Positions 16,421 through 25,298 of a stretch of DNA of 64,000 nt are shown here, piece after piece. The notes below the pieces were generated by a model. That model made no database searches. It was not told the DNA's origin and worked only from the letters and a program-made list of their open reading frames with translations. Source of the DNA: Sodalis praecaptivus (GTDB taxonomy: Bacteria > Pseudomonadota > Gammaproteobacteria > Enterobacterales > Enterobacteriaceae); NCBI RefSeq assembly GCF_000517425.1, contig NZ_CP006569.1:1302001-1366000 (forward strand), read 5' to 3'. How positions within the stretch are numbered: position 1 is the first letter of the stretch; every line of letters begins with the position of its first letter. Position numbers and translations under genes: made by a program.

Positions 16421-16645
16421 ATGATTAAGAAACTTGATGTTATCAGCCAGGTGTGTCCTTTCCCGCTTATCGAAGCGCAGTCCGCGATGGCGGCGTTACA
16501 GGCCGGCGACGAGTTGGTTATTGACTTCGACTGCACGCAGGCGACGGAAAGTCTGCCCCAATGGGCGGCGGAACAGGGGCATCTCGTTACCGATTACCAG
16601 CAGGTGGGAGCCGCACAGTGGAGCATCACGCTTAAAAAAGCCTGA
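16421..16645 (+). CDS. TusA-family sulfurtransferase/sulfur carrier, TsuB-like
   Basis: A 74-residue cytoplasmic TusA-fold protein with the sulfur-carrying cysteine in QVCPFPLIEAQSAM (the CPxP motif) near residue 10. It would accept sulfur from the preceding YeeE/YedE transporter. Ribosome binding site AATAAGGAAACGTA precedes the ATG. The two genes form a tight operon. Confidence 0.88.
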   Translation: MIKKLDVISQVCPFPLIEAQSAMAALQAGDELVIDFDCTQATESLPQWAAEQGHLVTDYQQVGAAQWSITLKKA

Positions 16646-16685
16646 GGCGGCACCCGGGGAATAGCGCAGACGGCGCATCGCCAAA

Positions 16686-16719
16686 GCCCTTGATGGCGGC
16701 ACTGGCCGCCATCAAGGGC
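16686..16719. terminator. Strong hairpin between convergent genes
   Basis: GCCCTTGATGGCGGC pairs perfectly with GCCGCCATCAAGGGC over 15 bp with a 4-base ACTG loop. It lies between the converging tusA-like and GNAT genes and its right arm contains the GNAT stop codon. There is no T tract on either side, so it may protect 3' ends or act as a weak bidirectional terminator. Confidence 0.55.
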
Positions 16720-17197
16720 GCGTGGATGCGGCGTTTCGACGCGATGAAGCCGGCGGCTGGCGGTGGTGCATCAGATAGTATTCGCCGTTCTCCGCCAAAC
16801 CGGTAGTAATGACGCGCCAGCCGTTATGCAGATAGAAACGCAGCGCGCGTTGATTGAGCATGAGGCACTTCAGCGCCATCGTGCCCCGGCATAAGGGATA
16901 GCAGGCGTCCAGCAGGGCGGTCCCCACCTTTTGCCGCTGCCACTGGGGAGCAATGAACAGGTTATGCAAAAAACGGTCTTGCACCGAGAGCGAAGCAAAG
17001 CCGGCGATAGCCTGGTCGATTTCCGCCACCAGGATCTTTTCCCCAAGCGTGACCGCGTCAAAATCCTCCAACTGCCAGTGGCGGTCGTCCAGCCACAGCC
17101 AGTTTGCTTTGCGTGAGGCGAGAAACAGCGTGCGCAAAAAGGGGCGGTCCGCTTCCTGATAATTTCTGACGGTAATGTCGCCGCTGTTGCTGTTCAT
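16712..17197 (-). CDS. GNAT-family N-acetyltransferase
   Basis: A 161-residue acetyl-CoA-dependent acyltransferase. The acetyl-CoA loop is the QWQRQKVGTALLDAC region (Q/RxxGxG/A variant), preceded by the strand HNLFIAPQW and followed by LMLNQRALRFYLHNGWRV, the typical motif B of the family. The substrate (small molecule, peptide N-terminus or protein lysine) cannot be predicted. It is monocistronic and convergent with the sulfur genes. Confidence 0.82.
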   Translation of the reverse strand: MNSNSGDITVRNYQEADRPFLRTLFLASRKANWLWLDDRHWQLEDFDAVTLGEKILVAEIDQAIAGFASLSVQDRFLHNLFIAPQWQRQKVGTALLDACYPLCRGTMALKCLMLNQRALRFYLHNGWRVITTGLAENGEYYLMHHRQPPASSRRNAASTRP

Positions 17198-17470
17198 TGC
17201 ATGTCCTGCTGGCCGGGGAACCCAAAGATGTGTGAGAGTTAATTATAGTACATGTTATTTAATGTTCAGGCTAATCAAAGCAACCGCAACGGATTGATTT
17301 GTGCGGCCCGATACTGTGACGGATAATTATAAACACCTCTGTTAGTGGTTGCTTCCATTGTGGGCTTCTTATACTATCCAATAATCATAAAGTAAAATAA
17401 CTGCAGCGCCGGATTTCCATCATCGGTGCGATTATTCCGTTCATTCAAATAAATATAACAGGTAGAGATA

Positions 17471-18196
17471 ATGGGTGACCCAAGCGATAAGGATTATATG
17501 CTATTCAACAACCAGATGAAGAAAAATATTAAACTTTATCTTTCACATATATTTAACGATTCCGATGTTTTCACTTTCGCCTACTTCATGATGAATAAGG
17601 ACGAAGGACACCCTGCCTATATGATATCCGATTACCCGGCGGGCTGGCTGAATCAATATCGTAATTATGGTTTTCAAAAAATTGACCCGGTAATGCTGAT
17701 CGCCTGCCGTAAATTTACGCCTTTTAGCTGGCAAAATAATCCCAATCTGCCGGACCAAAACTTTTATAAGATGTCTAGCGATTACGCCCTTGACAATGGT
17801 TATACCTTCACGCTGCATGATCCTGACAACAATCTGGCGACGCTAACAATAATTCAGATGAAGCAAGGTGCTGATTTTTATGATGTCATAGAGCGTGAAA
17901 AAGATAAATTTCAGATGTTGCTCATCACCACCCATGAAAAAGTCATCCGCTTTTTCGACGCACGTAAGGAACAGGTGACCCAGGGGACTGAACCAGAACC
18001 CTGCCGGCTATCGCCGCGAGAAAAAGAGGTGTTGTTCTGGGCAAGCGTGGGTAAAACCTATAATGAAATCTCCACTATCCTGTCTATCCGCGAGGGGACC
18101 GTTAAATTTCATATTCGCAATATTATCAATAAACTCGGTGTGGCGAACGCAAAACACGCTATCACGCGCGCAATGGAACTGAAACTGTTAAGTTAG
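17471..18196 (+). CDS. LuxR-type quorum-sensing regulator with autoinducer-binding domain
   Basis: A 241-residue LuxR protein. The N-terminal half carries the acyl-homoserine-lactone pocket residues in order: WLNQYRNYGFQKIDPVM (Trp, Tyr, Asp-Pro) and FSW. The C-terminal domain is a LuxR helix-turn-helix beginning LSPREKEVLFWASVGKTYNE and including REGTVKFHIRNIINKLG. No luxI synthase is within the window on either side, so it is a solo receptor at this locus. The gene is AT-richer than its neighbours. The start at 17471 has GGTAGAGA upstream; the 270 bp before it is AT-rich and should contain its promoter, but no lux box was recognised. Confidence 0.88.
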   Translation: MGDPSDKDYMLFNNQMKKNIKLYLSHIFNDSDVFTFAYFMMNKDEGHPAYMISDYPAGWLNQYRNYGFQKIDPVMLIACRKFTPFSWQNNPNLPDQNFYKMSSDYALDNGYTFTLHDPDNNLATLTIIQMKQGADFYDVIEREKDKFQMLLITTHEKVIRFFDARKEQVTQGTEPEPCRLSPREKEVLFWASVGKTYNEISTILSIREGTVKFHIRNIINKLGVANAKHAITRAMELKLLS

Positions 18197-18628
18197 TCGT
18201 CTAGAAGATTTCCTTCTCAATTCAACGATACCATTGAGACCCTACTAATTAATCCATTTTTTTTATTTAATCTGTATAACCTACTTTGCGGTGGAGGATG
18301 TCGATTCCATTCCTTTAGTTCCCACACCATTTGTGTCTTTGTTCTCCCAGCGCTTGGACGTCATTAAAAGACTCGAGCTAATAACCCCCCGTCGGGTAAA
18401 CCTGGAAAATAAAGAGGTAAATTAACGCGCCGTGCTGGCCCGGGGCATCGCTGTCGGGCACGCGGCAACGGTGAAACGCGTGATCGGGACCGAAAGCGCG
18501 GTGGTTCCGTTGGTTGACGCGTTTGTCAGACGCTAGAGCGTAAATGGATTGTATTCCGCCGGGCCATTGGGCTATCATGCCCGAAGGAAGATATCGCCGT
18601 TTATCCCTAAAAATGCTGTTTTATCAAT
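18197..18628. other. Intergenic gap before the thi riboswitch
   Basis: About 430 bases with no recognised gene. The proximal part is AT-rich; the distal part (18420-18580) is GC-rich with short unconvincing frames. The promoter of the thi operon must lie near its right end. Confidence 0.4.
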
Positions 18629-18712
18629 GACTCGGGGTGCCTCGACCGCCAGGTTAAGGCTGAGAAATACCCGTATTACCTGAACTGGATCATACCAGCG
18701 TAGGGAAGTCAC
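18629..18712 (+). ncRNA. TPP (thiamine pyrophosphate) riboswitch, THI element
   Basis: The conserved THI-box elements occur in order: GGGGTGC (18634), GGCTGAGA (18658), ATACCC, ACCTGAACTGGAT and ATACCAGCGTAGGGAAG (18693-18709). This is the aptamer that binds thiamine pyrophosphate and shuts off thiamine genes. It lies directly upstream of thiM, as in E. coli, where ligand binding masks the ribosome binding site. The region 18713-18768 would be the expression platform. Confidence 0.95.
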
Positions 18713-18768
18713 GGTATCCATTCACCCGCGGAACCGCCTTCTTGATCGCCGGTGGGAGAATGAGAACC

Positions 18769-19557
18769 ATGCAACCCTCCGAATTACCGGGCGCAATTGC
18801 CGCCCAGACCCTGCTGCAACTGCGCCAGCAGGCGCCGCTGGTGCACTGCCTCACCAATGACGTGGTGCAAACCATCACCGCCAACACGCTGCTGGCTTTG
18901 GGCGCTTCCCCCGCTATGGTGGTGGAGCCGGAAGAGGCCGCGCAATTCAGCGCCATCGCAGATGCCTTATTGATTAATATCGGCACGCTATGCCAGCAGC
19001 GCGCCGCGGCCATGCTAGCGGCGATCGCCGCCGCCAGGACGGCGGGTACGCCTTGGGTTCTGGATCCCGTCGGCGTCGGCGCGCTGGATTACCGCAGTCA
19101 TTTCGCCCGGCATCTATTGACCCTGCAACCGGCGGCGGTGCGCGGTAACGCCTCGGAAATTTTAGCGCTGGCCGGCATTGCCCCTGCCGGCCGCGGCGTT
19201 GACAGCGGCGATGATTCCCTGCAAGCGCTGCCCGCCGCACGGGCGCTGGCCAAGGATTGCGGCGCGGTGGTAGCGGTAACCGGCGCGGTAGACGTGATTA
19301 CCGACGGTATTCGCGTCTGGCAGGTCGATGACGGCCATCCGTTAATGACGCGCGTGACCGGTACCGGTTGCGCATTGTCGGCGGTGGTGGCCGCCTGCAC
19401 GGCCTTGCCGGGCGAGCGGCTGGACAATGTCGCCGGCGCCTGCCGGCTGATGGCCCGTGCCGGCCGTCTGACCGCCGCCTGGGCAGCGGGGCCTGGCAGC
19501 TTTTCCAGCGGCATGCTCGATGAGTTGTATCGTCTGTGCGCGGAGGATGTGCAATGA
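18769..19557 (+). CDS. thiM: Hydroxyethylthiazole kinase
   Basis: ThiM phosphorylates hydroxyethylthiazole in thiamine salvage. From the ATG at 18769 the protein is 262 residues, the same as E. coli ThiM, with [20 protein letters not shown] near the N-terminus, [23 protein letters not shown] and the ATP-site motif [18 protein letters not shown] at 18760 is one base from GGGAG and therefore less likely. The gene is under a TPP riboswitch and overlaps thiD by ATGA. Confidence 0.95.
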   Translation: MQPSELPGAIAAQTLLQLRQQAPLVHCLTNDVVQTITANTLLALGASPAMVVEPEEAAQFSAIADALLINIGTLCQQRAAAMLAAIAAARTAGTPWVLDPVGVGALDYRSHFARHLLTLQPAAVRGNASEILALAGIAPAGRGVDSGDDSLQALPAARALAKDCGAVVAVTGAVDVITDGIRVWQVDDGHPLMTRVTGTGCALSAVVAACTALPGERLDNVAGACRLMARAGRLTAAWAAGPGSFSSGMLDELYRLCAEDVQ

Positions 19558-20357
19558 GTCGAATTTACTATGCGCTGTCCATCGCCGGCACCGATCCCAG
19601 CGGCGGGGCCGGTATCCAGGCCGATTTGAAAACCTTTTCCGCGCTCGGCGCCTATGGCACTACGGTTGTGACCTCGCTGGTGGCGCAAAACACGCGCGGC
19701 GTACAGTCGGTCTATCCCATTGATGCGGCGTTTGTGGCGGAGCAGATGGAGTCGGTGCTGAGCGACGTGCGTATCGATAGCGCCAAAATCGGTATGCTCG
19801 GACAAGCATCGGTTATCCGCGCGGTGGCGGCCAAGCTGCAAAAATACCCCATTCCCTGGCTGGTACTCGATACGGTCATGGTTGCGAAAAGCGGCGATGC
19901 GCTGTTGGATGAGGACGCGGTCACCAGCCTGCGGGATATTTTGTTGCCGTTAGCGTCAATTATTACCCCCAATCTGCCCGAGGCGGCGGTCCTGCTCGGC
20001 TGTGCGCCGGCGGTGGATGAGCATCAAATGCGTCAGCAGGGCCGCGCGCTTCTGGCGTTGGGGTGTCAGGCGGTGGTGATGAAAGGCGGCCATTTGGCCG
20101 GCGGCGCGAGCCCGGACTGGCTGATAAGCCCGGAGTATGAGCTGCGCTTCGACAGCGCGCGGGTCGCCACACGCCACACCCACGGCACCGGCTGCACGCT
20201 GTCAGCCGCGCTGGCCGCGCTGCGCCCGCGTTATGATGATTGGCCGCAAACCCTGCGGGCGGCCAAAGCGTGGCTGCAGCAGGCGCTGCTGCATGCCGAT
20301 GATTTACGCGTGGGGCAGGGTATCGGACCGGTCCATCATTTCCATGAGTGGTGGTGA
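19554..20357 (+). CDS. thiD: Bifunctional hydroxymethylpyrimidine kinase/phosphomethylpyrimidine kinase
   Basis: ThiD phosphorylates HMP and then HMP-phosphate, supplying the pyrimidine half of thiamine. The 267-residue product starts in the ATGA overlap with thiM and shows [40 protein letters not shown] and the catalytic-cysteine loop [14 protein letters not shown]. It ends with the family-typical PVHHFHEWW. Its last 54 bases overlap the 3' end of an opposite-strand gene. Only the salvage genes thiMD are here. Confidence 0.95.
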   Translation: MSRIYYALSIAGTDPSGGAGIQADLKTFSALGAYGTTVVTSLVAQNTRGVQSVYPIDAAFVAEQMESVLSDVRIDSAKIGMLGQASVIRAVAAKLQKYPIPWLVLDTVMVAKSGDALLDEDAVTSLRDILLPLASIITPNLPEAAVLLGCAPAVDEHQMRQQGRALLALGCQAVVMKGGHLAGGASPDWLISPEYELRFDSARVATRHTHGTGCTLSAALAALRPRYDDWPQTLRAAKAWLQQALLHADDLRVGQGIGPVHHFHEWW

Positions 20358-21236
20358 TACCCCTTCAAGAATGCCGGCGGCGTAGGTGAGCAGGTCATGC
20401 GCCAGCTGCAAATGCCGCGCATCGAACGCGTTAAGCATGAAACTGGTCTCGGCGCGCTGCGGCCGGATCAGCAAGGCGGGACGCGATTGTGCCTGCGCGT
20501 TTGCTTCCGCCTGAGCGGTACTGGCGGCCAGGGTATAAATATAGCCCGGCTGGATCTGGTTTTGCGCATCGCGCCAAAGCAGTTGCAGCGCCGGCACCGC
20601 GCCCTGTCGACGGCTGATAAAGACATTGCCTGCCCAAAAACCGGTGAAGTCTCCATCCTGCTGTAGGCGCTTGTCGTCGAAACGGGAGGAGTCGACCCAC
20701 TGAGCGAGGGCATCGGCGCTGAGGCTGTCCATGAGGGTCCGCCAGAGCGGTTGATCATTTTCCAACTGGTAACACGCCATTCCGACGTAGTCGTTGAGCG
20801 CCTGCCATTCCTGCTCCAGCCGCTGTTTTAACGCTTTATCCGTCAACTGGGAATATTGCACCAGCGGGCTTTGCCGCTCGCCCAGTTGGCCATAGGTAAT
20901 CAGGGCCATGGTACGAGGCCTGCGGCGCAGCGACATCCACAGTAAAAATTTGGGGATGCGGAAAGTAATGGACTGCACGCTCAGCCGTAATTCGCCCTCT
21001 TTGGTCAGCACCAGGCCACTCGCGGTGCCACGTTTGTCCTGATAGTGATGAATGATGACGACGCTATGGGCGCCCATCCATCCGGTCACATAGTGTTCTC
21101 GTTCGCTGGAATGGATACGCAAATCGCTAACGATATGGTCGATGGTATCGACGGCAAGCGTTGCCAAGGGGTGGGCTTCGCCCGCGCTGTAGTAGAGCGA
21201 CGGCGGCATCGTGGCGTCAGGGGTAAAGAGCGGCAT
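20304..21236 (-). CDS. Unrecognised protein of 310 residues
   Basis: I do not recognise this protein. It is a predicted soluble protein without signal peptide or membrane segments. Visible stretches include HYVTGWMGAHSVVIIHHYQD, RGTASGLVLTKEGELRLSVQ, a glutamine/alanine-rich segment (TAQAEANAQAQSRP) and SFMLNAFDARHLQLAHDL. Composition and codon use match neighbouring chromosomal genes and the frame is long and continuous, so it is probably real. It converges on thiD with a 54-bp tail-to-tail overlap. A start a few codons in (ATG, residue 10) is possible. Confidence 0.65.
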   Translation of the reverse strand: MPLFTPDATMPPSLYYSAGEAHPLATLAVDTIDHIVSDLRIHSSEREHYVTGWMGAHSVVIIHHYQDKRGTASGLVLTKEGELRLSVQSITFRIPKFLLWMSLRRRPRTMALITYGQLGERQSPLVQYSQLTDKALKQRLEQEWQALNDYVGMACYQLENDQPLWRTLMDSLSADALAQWVDSSRFDDKRLQQDGDFTGFWAGNVFISRRQGAVPALQLLWRDAQNQIQPGYIYTLAASTAQAEANAQAQSRPALLIRPQRAETSFMLNAFDARHLQLAHDLLTYAAGILEGVSPPLMEMMDRSDTLPHA

Positions 21237-21373
21237 AAAGGCATCCTGAGGGAAAGATATGGCAGATAGCTTAACTCAAGTTGTTATACAGATTCCCCTT
21301 TAACCCGCCGAAAACTGTGATTAATGTGCGGAAGATCAACTCAGCGCGCGCGGTCGCCTCTTTGCCGCGCCGC

Positions 21374-22285
21374 TCACGCCAGCAGGGGACACTGCGGCGG
21401 CAGCCGGCAGGTTAGCGCGGCGGGGATGACGGTGATATGGAATTGGCGGCCGCGCAGCGGTTCCCCGTCCAGATTAAAGGTAATCTCATTCGGTGCATCA
21501 ACCTGTAACCAGGGCAGGGAGGCGCTGATGGATTGCGGGTGATCATCGCCGCTCGCCAGACTATTGATAAGCGTCGGGAGCCACTCTTCCGAGGCGATAA
21601 TGCGCAACTGCAGCCGGCCATCATTAATCAGCGCCCCCGGGCAGAGGGCCTGGCCGCCGCCCGCCAGGCGGCCGTTGCCGATGCCGATCACCAGCGCATC
21701 GCCTTGCCAGCGGAAATCCGGCCCGCGGATTTCGCAGCTGTCCGCCTTGAGCGTATCCATGCGCAGCAGGCCGTGGATGAAATAAGAGGCGCCGCCCAAC
21801 GCCGATTTCAGTTTTTCCGGCGTTTCCGTGGTGATGCGCGTGCCGAAGCCGCCGGTTGCCATATTGATGAAGAAACGGTCGTTATTGACCTGGGCGATAT
21901 CGATGGGCGTTGGTTTGCCGGCTATCGCCAGCAGCAGCGCTTTATCCATCTCCAGCGGGAAGGTGCAGGCGGTGGCAAAATCATTGGCGGTGCCGAGCGG
22001 CAAAATGCCGAGGCACGGGCGCTGTTGTGCCGGCAGCAGCGTCAGGGCGCCGGCGACTTCGTTGATGGTGCCATCGCCGCCGCCGGCGATGACGGTGGCT
22101 ACGCCGAGCTCAACCGCTTCCGCGACGTAGCGTTGCGCATCGCCCTGCTCCCAGGTGACGCGGACGAATAGCGGGTAGCCTTCCTGGCGATAAAATTTGA
22201 CCGCCTGGCGCAGCTCTTCATTGCCGGCGCTTTTGCCGTTGAGGATCAGGAGTGACGCCGGCTGTTTTGGCACCTGTGCTTCCAT
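21374..22285 (-). CDS. yegS: Lipid kinase YegS
   Basis: A 303-residue diacylglycerol-kinase-family lipid kinase (E. coli YegS is about 299). The nucleotide-binding loop [27 protein letters not shown], and the later [18 protein letters not shown] are all present. It phosphorylates phosphatidylglycerol in vitro in E. coli; its cellular role is unclear. It is the next gene after trhP in the leftward direction, near its E. coli neighbourhood. Confidence 0.93.
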   Translation of the reverse strand: MEAQVPKQPASLLILNGKSAGNEELRQAVKFYRQEGYPLFVRVTWEQGDAQRYVAEAVELGVATVIAGGGDGTINEVAGALTLLPAQQRPCLGILPLGTANDFATACTFPLEMDKALLLAIAGKPTPIDIAQVNNDRFFINMATGGFGTRITTETPEKLKSALGGASYFIHGLLRMDTLKADSCEIRGPDFRWQGDALVIGIGNGRLAGGGQALCPGALINDGRLQLRIIASEEWLPTLINSLASGDDHPQSISASLPWLQVDAPNEITFNLDGEPLRGRQFHITVIPAALTCRLPPQCPLLA

Positions 22286-22463
22286 TGAGGCTGTTTCCTT
22301 GCTGAAATCGGAGGATTGACCGCTTGCGGAGGCGGCATTTATTTAAGCATAGATACTAACTTGGGCCACGGGAAAGTCGAGCGCCGGCGAAAGGAAATAT
22401 CTTGACGGGCGCAAGGATAGCCGGGCGTGATAGTCGTGAGGAGAAGGAATGGGAAAATAAAGT

Positions 22464-22489
22464 GCCAGCTCAAGGGAGGATGAGCTGGC
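22464..22489 (-). terminator. Rho-independent terminator after trhP
   Basis: GCCAGCTCA and TGAGCTGGC form a perfect 9-bp stem with an 8-base loop. On the minus strand it is followed by ACTTTATTTTCC, a T-rich tract. It lies about 115 bp past the trhP stop and closes the leftward yegP/trhP region. The rest of 22286-22603 holds no gene. Confidence 0.85.
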
Positions 22490-22603
22490 AAAAGAGGTGG
22501 TCCTGGTGAGTAACTGGTCGTTGTTTTCCTTTTTTTCAGCAAACGGATTATACCCCGTTCCCGTCCATGGGATTGTGACCCAATTCTAATTACCGGATAA
22601 AAA

Positions 22604-23980
22604 TCAGGCGATGGCGGCGTCTGGCCTGCCGTGCGGCTGACGGGTGGTGGTACCGCCGAGATTGCGCAACAGCAGCGCAAAGCGTACATCGACCTCCGGC
22701 GGCACCGGCAGATAAATCGTATGGCCGTTACCCGGCGCGACCTCAATGGCGTCGTCTTGGCCGTTGGTCATACTTGTCACCGTAAAGCGAATATTACCCT
22801 GCGGCGTCATCAGTTCGACGCTGTCGCCGCAGGCGAACTTATTTTTCACCCAGACTTCCGCCCGGTCGCCGCGGCGTTCGCCGCTGAATTCACCGACAAA
22901 TTGTTGCCGGTCGGATACCGAGTAGCCATAGTCGTAGTTTTGCAGCTCCTGATGGGTATGGCGGCGCAAAAAGCCTTCGGTATAGCCGCGGTGGGCCAGC
23001 CCTTCCAGGGTCGTGAGCAGGCTGGGATCAAAGGGTTTGCCGGCGACGGCGTCGTCAATCGCCCGGCGATAGACCTGGGCCGTGCGGGCGCAATAGTAAA
23101 ACGACTTGGTGCGCCCCTCGATTTTCAACGAATGTACGCCGATGGCCGCCAACCGTTCCACATGCTGCACCGCGCGCAGATCGCGGGAGTTCATAATATA
23201 GGTGCCGTGCTGATCCTCGAAGGCGGACAGGTATTCGCCGGGGCGTTGTCCCTCCTCAAGCATGAAAACCTGGTCCGTCGGCGCCCCTTCGCCCAGCGGC
23301 GCATCAATTTCCGTTACCGGGATAGACGACGCGTGGACGATATTGCCCACCTCGTCTTCCATACCTTCATGCACCTTGTATTCCCAGCGGCAGGCGTTGG
23401 TGCAGGTGCCTTGATTGGGATCGCGCTTATTGATATAGCCCGACAGCAGACAGCGGCCGGAATAGGCCATACACAGCGCGCCGTGCACAAACACCTCGAT
23501 TTCCATTTCCGGCACGTGGGCGCGGATCTCGCCTATCTCTTCCAAAGACAATTCCCGCGACAAAATGACGCGGCTCAGGCCGGCCTGTTGCCAAAATTTC
23601 ACCGTAGCCCAGTTAACCGCATTGGCCTGTACCGATAAATGTATCGGCATGGCCGGAAACGCCTCGCGAACCAGCATAATCAGGCCGGGATCCGACATAA
23701 TCAGGGCATCCGGCCCCATGGCGATAACGGGCTGCAGATCGCGCAAAAAGGTTTTTAGCTTGGCGTTGTGCGGGGCGATATTCACCACTACGTAGAATTT
23801 TTTGCCCCACTGATGGGCTTGCGCGATGCCCAACGCCAGATTCTGGTGATTGAATTCATTATTGCGCACCCGCAGGCTATAGCGGGGCTGGCCGGCATAA
23901 ACCGCGTCGGCGCCATAGGCAAAGGCGTAGCGCATATTTTTTAGCGAGCCGGCGGGAGAAAGTAATTCCGGTGTCAACAT
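22604..23980 (-). CDS. trhP: tRNA uridine(34) hydroxylation protein, U32 peptidase family (YegQ)
   Basis: A 458-residue U32-family protein nearly colinear with E. coli YegQ/TrhP, required for prephenate-dependent 5-hydroxylation of U34 in tRNA. Visible are ELLSPAGSLKNMRYAFAYGA, the Fe-S-type cysteine set in CMAYSGRCLLSGYINKRDPN and GTCTNACRWEY, and SLKIEGRTKSFYYCARTAQ. The C-terminal domain (YGYSVSDRQQFVGEFSG onward) is beta-rich. The order yegS, trhP, yegP, baeR, baeS, mdtD reads leftward as in enterobacteria. Confidence 0.95.
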   Translation of the reverse strand: MLTPELLSPAGSLKNMRYAFAYGADAVYAGQPRYSLRVRNNEFNHQNLALGIAQAHQWGKKFYVVVNIAPHNAKLKTFLRDLQPVIAMGPDALIMSDPGLIMLVREAFPAMPIHLSVQANAVNWATVKFWQQAGLSRVILSRELSLEEIGEIRAHVPEMEIEVFVHGALCMAYSGRCLLSGYINKRDPNQGTCTNACRWEYKVHEGMEDEVGNIVHASSIPVTEIDAPLGEGAPTDQVFMLEEGQRPGEYLSAFEDQHGTYIMNSRDLRAVQHVERLAAIGVHSLKIEGRTKSFYYCARTAQVYRRAIDDAVAGKPFDPSLLTTLEGLAHRGYTEGFLRRHTHQELQNYDYGYSVSDRQQFVGEFSGERRGDRAEVWVKNKFACGDSVELMTPQGNIRFTVTSMTNGQDDAIEVAPGNGHTIYLPVPPEVDVRFALLLRNLGGTTTRQPHGRPDAAIA

Positions 23981-24169
23981 GGGTCCCTCGTCTGATGTCA
24001 GGTCAGGCTGCCCTGCATGGGCAGTATTGCGGCGGCGATTTTAGCGCCTAAAGGAGAAAAAAGCAGGAGGTAATGGCGGGAAGGGCGGTTTTTCGGCCGG
24101 CGGCTTGATCCCGGGCAATAAACGCCGCCGCGCACAACCAGACCGGCGCGGGGCGCCGGCCTGGAGTGG

Positions 24170-24508
24170 CTAGTGGGTCATATCCTTGATTTCCAGGGTG
24201 ATGGCGAGGGCCATTGCTGCCCTGATACCCTGTTTTGCCGCTTTGAGCGAATTATAAGGATTGCTGTGGCCTATAATCTGCTGATTCTTCCCGCGCAGCA
24301 CAAAATAAGCGGCGTCATCGCTGTTCTGTTTCAGTTCATAATTGGTTTCATCCGGCGCAACATACCGGGCGAAAGTGATGGCATTCTCGGCGGAGGCTTT
24401 GCTGGAAAACGTTTCGCTGTGGAGAATAGTCTCACCATTGTTCCCTTTTAGATGAAAAAGGAAGTGTCCATTTCGCACTTTTTGTAGCTCATAATGACCG
24501 GTTGACAT
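24170..24508 (-). CDS. yegP: YegP-like protein with two DUF1508 repeats
   Basis: A 112-residue small cytoplasmic protein built from two DUF1508 units: GHYELQKVRNGHFLFHLKG with NGETILHSE, then NYELKQNSDDAAYFVLRG with NQQIIGHSNPYNS. E. coli YegP is 110 residues and lies between baeR and yegQ, exactly as here. Function unknown. Similarity to YegP is moderate, so the symbol rests partly on position. Confidence 0.8.
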   Translation of the reverse strand: MSTGHYELQKVRNGHFLFHLKGNNGETILHSETFSSKASAENAITFARYVAPDETNYELKQNSDDAAYFVLRGKNQQIIGHSNPYNSLKAAKQGIRAAMALAITLEIKDMTH

Positions 24509-24590
24509 ACAAGCCCTCCTCTTCTGTTCGGCGCTTTCGCGCTCTTGGCAGTATAGGAGAGGATTCTGAATTTCACCGTGGCTGAATCGG

Positions 24591-25298
24591 TTATTTTAAC
24601 TCGCAGGGGGTCGATTCCCAGCGATAGCCCACGCCATAGACCGCCCGGATAAACGCCTCCTCCTCCGCCAGGCTTTCGAGCTTTCGGCGCAAGTTTTTGA
24701 TATGGCTATCAATCGTGCGGTCGGTCACCACCCGATAATCGTCATACAGCTGGTTGAGCAAGGCTTCGCGGGAAAAGACTTTTCCCGGCGCGCTGGAGAG
24801 AATTTTCAAAAGCCGCAGCTCCGCCGGGGTCAAGTCCAGCGGCACGCCCCGGTAGCTGGCCTGGAAACGGCTCTCATCAATATGGAGCGCGGCGGCCTGT
24901 TCGGCGGGCGCGCGGCTACCGCTGCGCCGTAAAATCGCTTTCACCCGCGCCACCACTTCGCGCGGGCTATAGGGTTTGCAAATATAGTCATCGGCGCCGA
25001 TTTCCAGCCCGAGCAGGCGATCGATTTCCTCGGTTTTCGCGGTGATCATGATCACCGGCACGTCGGAGAAGCGCCGTAGGTCGCGACACACGCTTAAACC
25101 GTCCCGGCCCGGCAACATGAGATCGAGCAGCACCAGGTCGGCGCGCTCCGATTGCAAATAATCGATGACGCCGTCGCCGCGGGTGAGCCAGCGCGTGCGG
25201 TAGTCCGCCGCCTCAAGGTAATCCACCAGCAATTGTCCCAGTTTGGGCTCATCTTCCACGACAAGGATAATCGGCGCAGCGGTTGTGTCTTCAGTCAT
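24591..25298 (-). CDS. baeR: Envelope-stress response regulator BaeR
   Basis: A 235-residue OmpR-type response regulator: receiver domain with the acidic pocket in LVVEDEP and phosphoacceptor Asp in [13 protein letters not shown], conserved Lys in [12 protein letters not shown], then a winged-helix DNA-binding domain ending [10 protein letters not shown]. It overlaps the sensor gene baeS by 8 bp, so they are translated together. In E. coli BaeR activates mdtABCD, acrD and spy. Here mdtABC are missing, so its target set must differ. Confidence 0.93.
   Translation of the reverse strand: MTEDTTAAPIILVVEDEPKLGQLLVDYLEAADYRTRWLTRGDGVIDYLQSERADLVLLDLMLPGRDGLSVCRDLRRFSDVPVIMITAKTEEIDRLLGLEIGADDYICKPYSPREVVARVKAILRRSGSRAPAEQAAALHIDESRFQASYRGVPLDLTPAELRLLKILSSAPGKVFSREALLNQLYDDYRVVTDRTIDSHIKNLRRKLESLAEEEAFIRAVYGVGYRWESTPCELK

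Noticed and set aside
17198-17470. lux box upstream of the LuxR gene
   Set aside because: No 18-20 bp dyad resembling a lux box was convincing in this AT-rich stretch.
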